This document shows positions 38,506 to 47,000 of a stretch of 64,000 nucleotides of DNA, piece by piece (the first letter of the stretch is position 1; each line of letters starts with the position of its first letter). The notes below the pieces were generated by a model. The model searched no databases and was not told where the DNA came from. It worked only from the letters and a program-made list of their open reading frames with translations. Origin of the DNA: JAJEBT01 sp965221485 (GTDB taxonomy: Bacteria > Pseudomonadota > Alphaproteobacteria > MPNO01 > UBA830); assembly GCA_965221485.1 (NCBI GenBank), contig OZ244893.1:186001-250000 (forward strand), written 5' to 3'. The position numbers were made by a program, and so were the translations under genes.

Positions 38506-40707
38506 ATGAAATCACGACGCCAGAGAGTATGGCTGACGGCGATGGCCGTTGCGGGATCGGTTGCGCTTTACGGTTGCGGGGGCGGCAGCGACGGCCCTGA
38601 CACGACACCTTATGATCAGGACTATGTCGATGACGCCATAGACGCTGCAAAGAAGGCTGAAGAGGATCGGCAGGCCGCGATTGCAACTGCCACGGAGGCG
38701 GCCAACGAGGCAGCCACGGCTGCCAGCGATGCGGCTACGGCGGAGAAAGATGCTAAGGATGCAGCCGCCGCTGCGACGATTGCTGCGACATATGAAACCC
38801 TGGATGCGGATGAAGCCGAGGCGCAGAGTACGGCGGCGGCCAATGCCAAGGCTGCGGCTGATACGGCTCTGGCGGCAGCCAATGATGCGCTGGCGAAAGC
38901 CAATGCGGTCAATCATTCGGATCAGGCGGTTACGGACCTGAAGACTGCGGCCCAGAGTTCGGCCTCGGCCGCGGACGCAAGTGCGAAGGCGGCTGCCGGA
39001 TTTGCCACTGAGGCGAAGACACAAGCGGATATAGCCCGGGCGACCCAGACCGGGATCGACAATGACAGACTTGCTGCGCAAGAGCAGGGCGTGCAGCGCC
39101 GGCTCGCCGCGAACAAGGCCGGGGATGCGGATGCCGCTGCGAAAACAGCGGCTGAAAAGGCGACAGAGGCTGAGGCTGAGGCTGAGGACGCTTTGCCTGC
39201 TGCCAAGGCCGCCCAGGACGCTTTGGCCAGTGATGCTACCGACGCTGAAAAGGCGGCAGCCCAGAAGGCCGTGGACGACGCCGAGAAAAGAGATGCGGAC
39301 TACAACACGCGTGCCACGACAGCCTCAGAAGCCGCTGATGCGGCTGAAGCGGCCGAGGGTGCTGCGATGACTGCGGCCACTGAAGCTGCGGATGCGGCTG
39401 CGGCGGCTGGCGATACCGATCCGGCATCCGAGGGTGCCATGTCGGCGGCCGAGGCAGCAGCCTCGTACCTGGCGGCCCGGATTTCTGCCAACGTAGCCCG
39501 GGGCTGGTCTGATGTTCTTGCGATCACGAAGACCTACAAGGACACGGATGCGACCGAGGCATCGCTTGATGATCTCCTCGCCAGAATTCCGTGGGCCACG
39601 GATCAGGACCGTGAAGCGGGGGCTCTTTCAGCCCTGCTGGCCGGGGCGCATCACGCAGCGGAACGCCTTGCCGAGCAGGAGGATCCCGATTCCGGAGGGA
39701 CCAAGGGCTATCAGGAGGACATCAGTAGCCGCTTGACGGCTGTGACGACGGATGCGACCAACATCGCGGATGCCCTTTCTGCTGCGCGGGATGCCCATAA
39801 TGCGGCGAAGCCGTGGTCTGAGAATGGCCGTGCGGTGGACGACCTGACCGGAGCAGCGGGTGAAACCGTGGCCACCGGTGCCATCCTGATCAATGAGGAC
39901 GGAAGGATCAACCTGGGCGGCAATGCGGAGGACCTTCCGGCAACAACCGAAAAAAATGAGAGAATCAATGTGGTTTTCGATGTGACCCAGTCGACTACCT
40001 TGAAGGGTCCACACGATGCCTTACGTAACGACAAGGGCATTGTTTCGTTCAGCAGCGGGACAGGGCAAGGTTACCAGCTGGTCCAGAATAATCGTTACGG
40101 AACCGGTACTGACAAGTTGTATGACCATTTGACGTACGGCGTTTGGTCCGGAGTAACGCTTCCAACTGAGGCTCAATCTGGGCCGATTGATGCTACTAAC
40201 GGAAACCCGGGAGGCGGCGGAGCATTTGCTCTTCTTGATGACGATGCGCCCGCGACATCGGTAGACCTGATCGGCACGGCGACCTTTACTGGTGATCATG
40301 TCACCGTTGTTGTCACAACATCAGTTCCTGCCAGTGATGGAACAACCACTTCGACCAACACCATTACCGAAGGGGATGCGACTGCCAGCGTTAACTTTGG
40401 TTCCGATGAGTCATCACTGACGTTCAAGGACGGTAGCGATGACTGGTACAAGATCGAGGAACTGAAGCTCAGCGGCAATATGCTGACGGGTGGCAAATAT
40501 ACCGCTGTGGGTCGTGGCGCCCCGATTGGTGCAACTGGCGGGGCTGGGGTCCCCAGTGTCCATGTTGGCCTGTTTGGCGACAAGGCGCAGGAAATCGGTG
40601 GCACGGTCAGCGTAACAGACTCGGCCAGAGACAATGCTAATACAACCCCTACGATTACAGTCAATACCGCTTTCGGAGCGCGCAATGATGCTCATGGTGG
40701 ATTGTGA
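38506..40707 (+). CDS. lipoprotein C: Ala-rich stalk with TbpB-like C-terminal head
   Basis: Third family member, 733 residues from the ATG at 38506 (upstream ATGs at 38464 and 38494; the latter is part of the GGAGAG ribosome site). The signal peptide with lipobox LYGC and the Ala-rich stalk to about residue 330 are almost identical to B. The hinge has GWSDVLAITKTYKDTDATEA and RIPWATDQD, and the shared region ends near residue 458 (GETVATGAIL). The head is unlike that of B: KLYDHLTYGVWSGVTLPTEA, GGGGAFALLDDDAPATSVDL and a Thr/Val-rich loop. It keeps GNMLTGGKYT and a C-terminal GLFGDKAQEIGGTVSVTD then AFGARNDA, the TbpB-like end. Surface display is inferred from the family resemblance; no Slam-type exporter is in the window. 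Confidence 0.85.
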   Translation: MKSRRQRVWLTAMAVAGSVALYGCGGGSDGPDTTPYDQDYVDDAIDAAKKAEEDRQAAIATATEAANEAATAASDAATAEKDAKDAAAAATIAATYETLDADEAEAQSTAAANAKAAADTALAAANDALAKANAVNHSDQAVTDLKTAAQSSASAADASAKAAAGFATEAKTQADIARATQTGIDNDRLAAQEQGVQRRLAANKAGDADAAAKTAAEKATEAEAEAEDALPAAKAAQDALASDATDAEKAAAQKAVDDAEKRDADYNTRATTASEAADAAEAAEGAAMTAATEAADAAAAAGDTDPASEGAMSAAEAAASYLAARISANVARGWSDVLAITKTYKDTDATEASLDDLLARIPWATDQDREAGALSALLAGAHHAAERLAEQEDPDSGGTKGYQEDISSRLTAVTTDATNIADALSAARDAHNAAKPWSENGRAVDDLTGAAGETVATGAILINEDGRINLGGNAEDLPATTEKNERINVVFDVTQSTTLKGPHDALRNDKGIVSFSSGTGQGYQLVQNNRYGTGTDKLYDHLTYGVWSGVTLPTEAQSGPIDATNGNPGGGGAFALLDDDAPATSVDLIGTATFTGDHVTVVVTTSVPASDGTTTSTNTITEGDATASVNFGSDESSLTFKDGSDDWYKIEELKLSGNMLTGGKYTAVGRGAPIGATGGAGVPSVHVGLFGDKAQEIGGTVSVTDSARDNANTTPTITVNTAFGARNDAHGGL

Positions 40708-40820
40708 GTGATTGCAATCCGGGCAACCGGGATCACTTCAGTATCCTGACTGTGGATTGACACGACCCAACGGAGCAGATTCCGGAACGAAGTCTGAAGG
40801 AACAAAGACAAGAACTTTTG

Positions 40821-40852
40821 CACCCGCCTCCTTGTGAGGCGGGTGTTTTTTA
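40821..40852 (+). terminator. rho-independent terminator of lipoprotein C
   Basis: CACCCGCCTC at 40821-40830 pairs with GAGGCGGGTG at 40836-40845 (10-bp stem, 5-base loop), followed by six T. It lies 113 bp after the stop codon, as in gene A. Confidence 0.88.
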
Positions 40853-42132
40853 TTGGTTGCGCGTGACGGACAGATAGTGATCACACCGGGATGGTTCTTT
40901 TGTGTTTGGCTCTTGGGAGCCCGGAGGGAGCCCGGAGCGATTGCCCGGCCGAAGGGCAGGGTCCTGGAAAAGCCGTATCCCGAGCGCTTCTGCGGGAAGC
41001 CCGAAAGGCGCAGGAGACCAGAAAGCCGGAATTCGTGAAACAACTCCTCGAGAGGGTGGGCGCTGACAGCGCCCCGCCGGAAGCTTTCGACTGTCAATTC
41101 GGATTGGTGGCCGTCGTGACAAAGACCGGGAAACCGAATTCGGGATTTTGCGCGAGTCTGGCGTGAGACCCGGCTCTCCTGCGGATGCGTCTTGATCTTG
41201 CACTTGCTTTTTTCGCGAAGGTGACGACGACAGTGCGGCCTGTCATTTTCGTGAGGTCCTGACGAGCGAGCGGCTTTCCCCTGTACGCCAGCGCCCCCTG
41301 CGCTTCATGGAACAAATCAGACTACTGAAACGGCGATCCAAAAGATTTGGTGGCAGCCTCATCCTCGACGATAATCGAAATACAGCAACTGGCCCCCATT
41401 ACCCATATCCGTGTACGGCGGCGGCCGACCCTTGTGATGAGTTCGCACCGTCGGATGATGCCCGGCCTGACAGCGAAATCGGCCCGGTGGTGAACGCTGT
41501 CAATGGCAACTTAGAATTGCTCACTTTTCGAGGATGGTTGCCCCGGGTTTCGTAATGGTTCGCGCTTGAAGCCTTTTGGCGTTGCGGTCTGACCGTCCGG
41601 ACCGAAGCAGATCCCGGTGCTCCCGCATCCGGTCTCAATCGGGACGGAAAACTTCCCGCTTCGAGCGTGACCTTGCAGCCCCGGTTTCGGTTCCGGGGTG
41701 TTGTCCTCAGCGGATGGTCGGCACAGTTGCCGTTGGTTCCGGCGACCCCTGCCCAGCCCTCTTTTGGCGTCGATCCGGGTCGCGTTGCAGCAGGTTCTGA
41801 TGATCCCGCATCGGCTCGCTGTTCCCGCGAATGTTGAGGATCTGACAGTAATGGATGCGCCGTCGATCAGGTTCGTCTCGTGTCCCGTGACGATCCGGTG
41901 GCGCATTCCGGACCATCAAGGGGCCGACGCCCTTCGTGACGAAGTCGGCTCAGTGCCGGTGCCGGTTGGCTGTGGCGAACTGCACATCCGAAAACACCAG
42001 GCAGTCGGGGAGAGAGCCTCCGGTTCCCCAACTCCGCGCATTCGCTGTCGCCCATCGGGACCGCTTGACGTCTGCCGCCGCATCCAGAGCGGAGTCCCCC
42101 TCGTGCAACGTCAGACCGTGATCAGGCAGATC
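40853..42132. other. 1.28-kb gap, decayed-looking DNA
   Basis: No supported gene. Frames on both strands in 41.4-42.1 kb are open for 100-300 codons but give Arg/Pro/Gly-rich products that look out of frame. Possibly an old mobile-element or gene relic; the ancestor was not identified. Confidence 0.4.
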
Positions 42133-42969
42133 TCACCTCGTCATCGGCGCGACCAGCAGGGCAGGGTCCAGCCGCTCCTGAAACCAGTTCACACGCCAGT
42201 CGAGATGGGGCCCCGTCGATCGGCCAGTGCTGCCGACAGAGCCAATGGCCTCACCCTGGTTCACCGCCTGTCCGGTCCTGACCAGAAGCGCGGACAAATG
42301 GGAATAGACGCTCGAAATCCCGAGGCCGTGATCAATGATGATCGTGCCGCCCGTGAAATAGAGATCCGGTTCCGCAAGCGTCACCGTTCCCCGTGCCGCC
42401 GCCATGACGGGTGTTCCGGCGGGCGCTGCAATGTCGATCCCGAGATGGGGGCGCCGGGGCTTGCCATTGAGGATGCGCTGGCTTCCGTAAACTCCGGACA
42501 CAATCCCCCTGACGGGCCAGATGAACCCGTCCGCGAAGGCAGAGCCCGAGCTGAAGGTGCCGCGCGCGGCGCGAATGATCCTGCTTTCTTCCCTGATACG
42601 TTCGAGTTGCGCGGGTGAGGGAGTCACCATGCGCTTGGGCAAGCCTTCGATTCTCTGGATGTTGTAGGTGCGCCTCGCAACTGCGAGACGGCGAACGGTT
42701 TCCGTGCCGTCGACGAACCGCGCCCGAAGCCGGGCATCAGGTTTCGCGTCGCGGCCAAATCCGAACACGAACACACCCTCAGATGAAACGCCGATCCTGC
42801 GGTCATCAAGCCAGATCTGGCTGTCCGGTGCGGTCCGCCCGATGACCAGCCCGCCCTGGGAAAATGAGCCGTCCAGAGACAGCGGGCCGGCCTCCGTTGC
42901 GCTGCAGAAAAGAACCGGAACCGCCGTCATCACAATCCGGACCAGCCAGGGGTTGACGCACGCTGGCAT
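42133..42969 (-). CDS. M23-family (LytM-type) peptidoglycan peptidase, exported
   Basis: A 278-residue protein with an N-terminal export signal (WLVRIVMTAVPVLFCSATEA). A central region may form a beta domain, and residues about 150-275 are an M23 domain. Zinc-site candidates are His175 and Asp179 in PHLGID. His224 lies in VYSHLSALL. The usual HxH motif is present as His255-Leu-Asp257 (GPHLDWRVNWF), so the second His is replaced by Asp. That substitution seems to mark an alphaproteobacterial subgroup, in which Asp may bind zinc; activity is therefore uncertain. It starts on the xseA stop (TGATG), so the two genes are co-transcribed. Confidence 0.9.
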   Translation of the reverse strand: MPACVNPWLVRIVMTAVPVLFCSATEAGPLSLDGSFSQGGLVIGRTAPDSQIWLDDRRIGVSSEGVFVFGFGRDAKPDARLRARFVDGTETVRRLAVARRTYNIQRIEGLPKRMVTPSPAQLERIREESRIIRAARGTFSSGSAFADGFIWPVRGIVSGVYGSQRILNGKPRRPHLGIDIAAPAGTPVMAAARGTVTLAEPDLYFTGGTIIIDHGLGISSVYSHLSALLVRTGQAVNQGEAIGSVGSTGRSTGPHLDWRVNWFQERLDPALLVAPMTR

Positions 42970-44492
42970 CAGAACAGGGTTCCCTGGCGCGAGACCTCTT
43001 CTGTGTTCTCCTTGCGCCCGCCCGACTTTCTGCGCCCTGCGGTCTGCGTTTCGCCCAGAATGACGGCGCCGACAGCGTCGTCGACGAACCGGATGGAAAT
43101 CTTCTGGTTGGCGCGGGTGGCGGCGGCTTTCGTGACCGGCCTCGCGTTGGAGTCCTCGACCAGGGCATAACCCCGTTCCAGAACGCGATCGACAGAAAGC
43201 CCCTCCAGCAGGGCCGACGCGGCGCGCAAGCGTGTATCGGAGGCCGTCAGACCGTTGCGAAAGGCCGTTCCCATCCGAGCTTCGGCTTGCAATGTCTCAA
43301 ACCGTGCAACGCAGGCCTGAAGCCTTGTGCGAACGCTGCCGGCCAGCCGCTCATCCAGTTGTCCCAGTTCCCGGGACGCAGTGCTCATGATGTCACGGGG
43401 ATGCCTGAGACCGGCCGCCGTGACCGCCAGACCGGATCGCGCGGACTCCAGTCTTCGCCGGATCGAGGATCCGATCCTATCGGTCTGGTAGTCCAGCGTC
43501 TGCATTGCGTTTTCGAGGAGTTCGTCGGGGCGGGGCAAGCCGCGGGACAGGGCCTCGACGACCGTTCGCCGCTCGGCGGTCATGCGGAGGAGGGCGGTTC
43601 GCAGTCTCTTTTCGTCTTCAAGGAGTCTGGTATGCAATTCGGCGCGAACCGGCACCGCCCGTTCCGCGGCCGCAGTGGGCGTGGGAGCCCGGTGGTCGGC
43701 GGCATGGTCAATCAGGGTCGTGTCGGTTTCGTGACCCACAGCGGATATCAGGGGAATGTCCGAACTGGCGGCAGCACGCACGAGAATTTCCTCGTTGAAG
43801 GGCCATAGATCCTCAAGGCTGCCGCCGCCGCGGGCAACGATCAGGACATCCGGGCGCGGTACCGCTCCTCCAGGCCTGAGGCTGTTGAAGCCCTCGATAG
43901 CAGCAGCGATTTTTTCCGCGGCGCCGTCACCCTGAACAGGAACCGGCCACAAGAGGACATGGCGGGGAAAACGATCCGACAGCCGGTGAAGAATATCGCG
44001 AATCACAGCTCCGGCAGGCGATGTGGCCACTCCGATCACGTCGGGAAGGAACGGGAGGTTCCGTTTGCGCTCCGGGTCGAAAAGACCTTCCGCTGCCAGT
44101 TTCCGCCGGCGCTCCTCCAGAAGCTTGAGGAGCGCCCCCTCACCGGCGAGCTCCACAGCGTCAACGACGAGCTGATAGCGCGAGTTCTTGGGATAGGACG
44201 AGACCCGCCCGGTGCAGATGACCTCCATACCCTCTTCAGGGCGAAGACTGATCCGGCTCATGCTGGTCCGCCATATCACACCGTCAATAGCGGATTCGGC
44301 GTCCTTCAGAGTGAAATAAAGGTGACCCGACGGGTAAAGTTTGCTACGGCCGATCTCGCCGCGAACGCGAACTCTCGAGAAGCTGTTTTCCAGAGTTCGC
44401 CTGACCGCGCGAGCGATCTCTCCCACAGTATACTCGGTGAGGTTGGATCCGGGCGGCCTTTCGGTCTGACGGTCGGGGAATTGAACATTCAT
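42969..44492 (-). CDS. xseA: exodeoxyribonuclease VII large subunit
   Basis: Cytoplasmic single-strand-specific nuclease subunit, about 507 residues from the ATG at 44492 (the frame opens at 44543). The N-terminal OB domain has YTVGEIARAVRRTLENSFSR, VRVRGEIGRSKLYPSGHLYF and TLKD. The catalytic domain has GVATSPAGAVIRDILHRLSD, DVLIVARGGGSLEDLWPFN and ISAVGHETDTTLIDHAADHR, all XseA signatures. A long coiled-coil-like region follows, then ERGYALVEDSNARPVTKAAA near the end. It is divergent from purD with a 67-bp spacer and upstream of the M23 peptidase gene. The small subunit xseB is not in the window. Confidence 0.95.
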   Translation of the reverse strand: MNVQFPDRQTERPPGSNLTEYTVGEIARAVRRTLENSFSRVRVRGEIGRSKLYPSGHLYFTLKDAESAIDGVIWRTSMSRISLRPEEGMEVICTGRVSSYPKNSRYQLVVDAVELAGEGALLKLLEERRRKLAAEGLFDPERKRNLPFLPDVIGVATSPAGAVIRDILHRLSDRFPRHVLLWPVPVQGDGAAEKIAAAIEGFNSLRPGGAVPRPDVLIVARGGGSLEDLWPFNEEILVRAAASSDIPLISAVGHETDTTLIDHAADHRAPTPTAAAERAVPVRAELHTRLLEDEKRLRTALLRMTAERRTVVEALSRGLPRPDELLENAMQTLDYQTDRIGSSIRRRLESARSGLAVTAAGLRHPRDIMSTASRELGQLDERLAGSVRTRLQACVARFETLQAEARMGTAFRNGLTASDTRLRAASALLEGLSVDRVLERGYALVEDSNARPVTKAAATRANQKISIRFVDDAVGAVILGETQTAGRRKSGGRKENTEEVSRQGTLF

Positions 44493-44559
44493 CGAAAGGC
44501 ATTGTATAGCAGGTGCCGGCATGGCACCAACCGGAGGGTTCACAGGGGATGATGTCTCA

Positions 44560-45828
44560 ATGAAAATCCTGGTCGTGGGTGGAGGAGGGCGCGAGCATGC
44601 ACTGTGCTGGGCAGTTGCGGCATCACCCCTTGTTGATCATGTGTATTGTGCGCCGGGAAATGCCGGGCTGGACGGAATCGCGGAGTGCCTCGCGATCCCT
44701 GTCGATGATATCGACGGTTTGACGGATTTTGCGCGGAGCAATTCGGTGGATCTTGTGATTGTGGGGCCCGAAATGCCCCTCGTTCTGGGACTGGTGGACC
44801 GGCTGGAGTCTGTCGGTATCCGGGGATTCGGGCCGCGTGCCAATGCTGCTGTTCTTGAGGGTTCCAAGGGATTCATGAAGGATTTCTGTCGTCGACATGA
44901 TATCCCGACTGCGGCCTACGGGCGCTTTGCCGATGCCAAGGCGGCCCACGAATTCATCGCGGGTCATGGGGGCCCCCTGGTTGTGAAGGCCGATGGCCTC
45001 GCTGCCGGCAAGGGTGTCGTGATTTGCTCGTCCGCGGAAGAGGCGCACACTGCCGTCGAGAACATGGTAACGGGCGGACAGTACGGAGCGGCCGGCAGGG
45101 AAGTTGTCATTGAGGAATTTCTGGAGGGCGAGGAGGCCAGTTTTTTCGTGCTCGTGGACGGGACCCATGCGTTGCCGTTTGCGTCCGCACAGGATCACAA
45201 GCGTGTCGGCGACGGTGACAAGGGGCCCAATACGGGCGGTATGGGTGCGTATTCGCCGGCTGCTGTGATAACCGACGAGGTTTCCTCGGTGATCATGGAT
45301 TCGATTATCAAACCGACCGTCAACGGAATGCGGTCCGAGGACAGACCCTACACCGGTGTTCTCTATGCCGGTCTTATGCTGACACGGGACGGGCCCCGCT
45401 TGCTTGAATTCAATGCCAGGTTCGGGGATCCGGAGTGCCAGGTTCTGATGATGCGGCTCATGTCGGATCCTGTTCCGGCCTTCATAGCAGCCTGTGACGG
45501 GGAGCTCACGGATTTTGATCTGCGATGGCACGACGCGGCAGCGCTGACGGTCGTGATGGCCGCTGACGGATATCCGGGGCCCTGCGAGACCGGTTCGGTC
45601 ATCTCCGGTATCGATGCCGCCGATGCCCTGGATGACGTCATGGTCTTTCATGCCGGCACGAAGCGGGGCGCGGATGGAGAGGTCATTGCAAATGGAGGGC
45701 GGGTCCTGAACGTTTCCGCGTTTGGCCCTTCGCTCGCCCAGGCCCGCCGCCTGGCCTACAAGGGTGTTGACTGCATCGATTGGCCGGAGGGTTTTTGCCG
45801 TCGTGACATCGGCGCCCGTGTGGCCTGA
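44560..45828 (+). CDS. purD: phosphoribosylamine-glycine ligase
   Basis: Second step of purine synthesis, joining glycine to phosphoribosylamine with ATP. 422 residues from the ATG at 44560 (the frame opens at 44521). N-terminal MKILVVGGGGREHALCWAVA, then DLVIVGPEMPLVLGLVD, KADGLAAGKGVVIC, ATP-grasp VIEEFLEGEEASFFVLVDG and the signature PFASAQDHKRVGDGDKGPNT are all typical of PurD. RFGDPECQVLMMRL carries conserved metal-binding Glu/Asp residues. The length fits the family. Confidence 0.97.
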   Translation: MKILVVGGGGREHALCWAVAASPLVDHVYCAPGNAGLDGIAECLAIPVDDIDGLTDFARSNSVDLVIVGPEMPLVLGLVDRLESVGIRGFGPRANAAVLEGSKGFMKDFCRRHDIPTAAYGRFADAKAAHEFIAGHGGPLVVKADGLAAGKGVVICSSAEEAHTAVENMVTGGQYGAAGREVVIEEFLEGEEASFFVLVDGTHALPFASAQDHKRVGDGDKGPNTGGMGAYSPAAVITDEVSSVIMDSIIKPTVNGMRSEDRPYTGVLYAGLMLTRDGPRLLEFNARFGDPECQVLMMRLMSDPVPAFIAACDGELTDFDLRWHDAAALTVVMAADGYPGPCETGSVISGIDAADALDDVMVFHAGTKRGADGEVIANGGRVLNVSAFGPSLAQARRLAYKGVDCIDWPEGFCRRDIGARVA

Positions 45829-45845
45829 GACCGGTCTGACAGAGT

Positions 45846-46694
45846 TCAGCGCCGCGCCTCGATGCGCATCAGGAACAGGGAGGATACGATGATCAGGCTG
45901 GCGCCGGCCCATGTCCAGAGGTCCGGAAATTCCGCGAACAGGAGCCAGCCGATCAGGGCTGCCCAGGCCAGCCGGACATAAAGCACCGGTTCCACCGCAG
46001 AAATATCGGCAAGCTTGTAGGCTGTGGTCATCAAGAGATGCCCGGTGCTTCCCAGACACCCGATCAGGATCAGGATGGCAATCTCCTCAAGCGTGGGCGT
46101 TCTCCAGACAAACACCGTGGCAATGCCGGAGGGGACCGTCATTGTGAGGGAAAGATAGGCGACGATGGTCGAGGGCGCATCGGTTCGCGACAATGACTTG
46201 GCGATCAATTTGGAGCAGGTCACCAGCAGCATGCCGACCAGCACCAGTACCATTCCAAGGTGAACCTCCTGAAATCCCGGCCGAACAATGAAAAGCGCGC
46301 CGACGATGCCGAGGGCGATCGGAAGCCATCGCCCACTCACGGCTTTTTCACCCAGGAAAAGAATTGCGCCAATCGTTACAAATATCGGGCTCACGAGCGA
46401 GAGAGCCGTGGCATCTCCAAGGGGAACAAGGCTCAGGGCCGTAAACCAGCAGAGAAGCGATCCACCATTCAGGGCGCCCCGCACCATGTGAAGCGGCAAC
46501 CGCCGGGTGCGGAGAATGGAGAAGCGTGTCCGCAGCAGCAGCGGCATGAAAAACATGAAACCGAACAGGGCCCGAAAGAAGGCAATTTCGAACGCATCAA
46601 GATCGCGCGACAGATAGCGCACGGATCCGTGCATCGAGGCAAAGAAACCTGCGGACAGGAAAGCGAGTAACATTCCTCGCGTTGTTGGCGACAC
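45846..46694 (-). CDS. EamA/DMT-family membrane transporter
   Basis: About 282 residues with roughly ten hydrophobic segments in two EamA repeats, for example GMLLAFLSAGFFASMHGSVR, FFRALFGFMFFMPLLL, ATALSLVSPIFVTIGAILFL and VEPVLYVRLAWAALIGWLLF. These exporters or importers move small metabolites across the inner membrane; the substrate cannot be predicted. The frame is open to 46811. A GTG at 46694 or an ATG at 46673 gives the N-terminus usual for the family, and the start is uncertain. It is convergent with purD, 17 bp away. Confidence 0.85.
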   Translation of the reverse strand: MSPTTRGMLLAFLSAGFFASMHGSVRYLSRDLDAFEIAFFRALFGFMFFMPLLLRTRFSILRTRRLPLHMVRGALNGGSLLCWFTALSLVPLGDATALSLVSPIFVTIGAILFLGEKAVSGRWLPIALGIVGALFIVRPGFQEVHLGMVLVLVGMLLVTCSKLIAKSLSRTDAPSTIVAYLSLTMTVPSGIATVFVWRTPTLEEIAILILIGCLGSTGHLLMTTAYKLADISAVEPVLYVRLAWAALIGWLLFAEFPDLWTWAGASLIIVSSLFLMRIEARR

Positions 46695-47000
46695 GCTTCG
46701 GATCCGGTGAGAAATGGAGCGACAGGGGCCGGCGCAACTGTCTCTTGCGATAGATACCACGAGCCCCACATTTGGCAAATCGGATCGAACCTGCGCGTCC
46801 TGCGCAAACAAGGACGGTCGGACGCTTCTGATGCCGGAAACGGGCCCGGCTCGTGAGGGTCATGGGTGTGAACGGGGGGGTGGCCCAGCCGTTGTTTCAT
46901 GTCCATGGGCGGTCCAGCTGCACAGGATCCGGTCCTTCAACTGGTCCCGATCCCTCCCTGCGGCAGCATCTTTTCTTGACACCCGGCCAACAGGAAGGTG

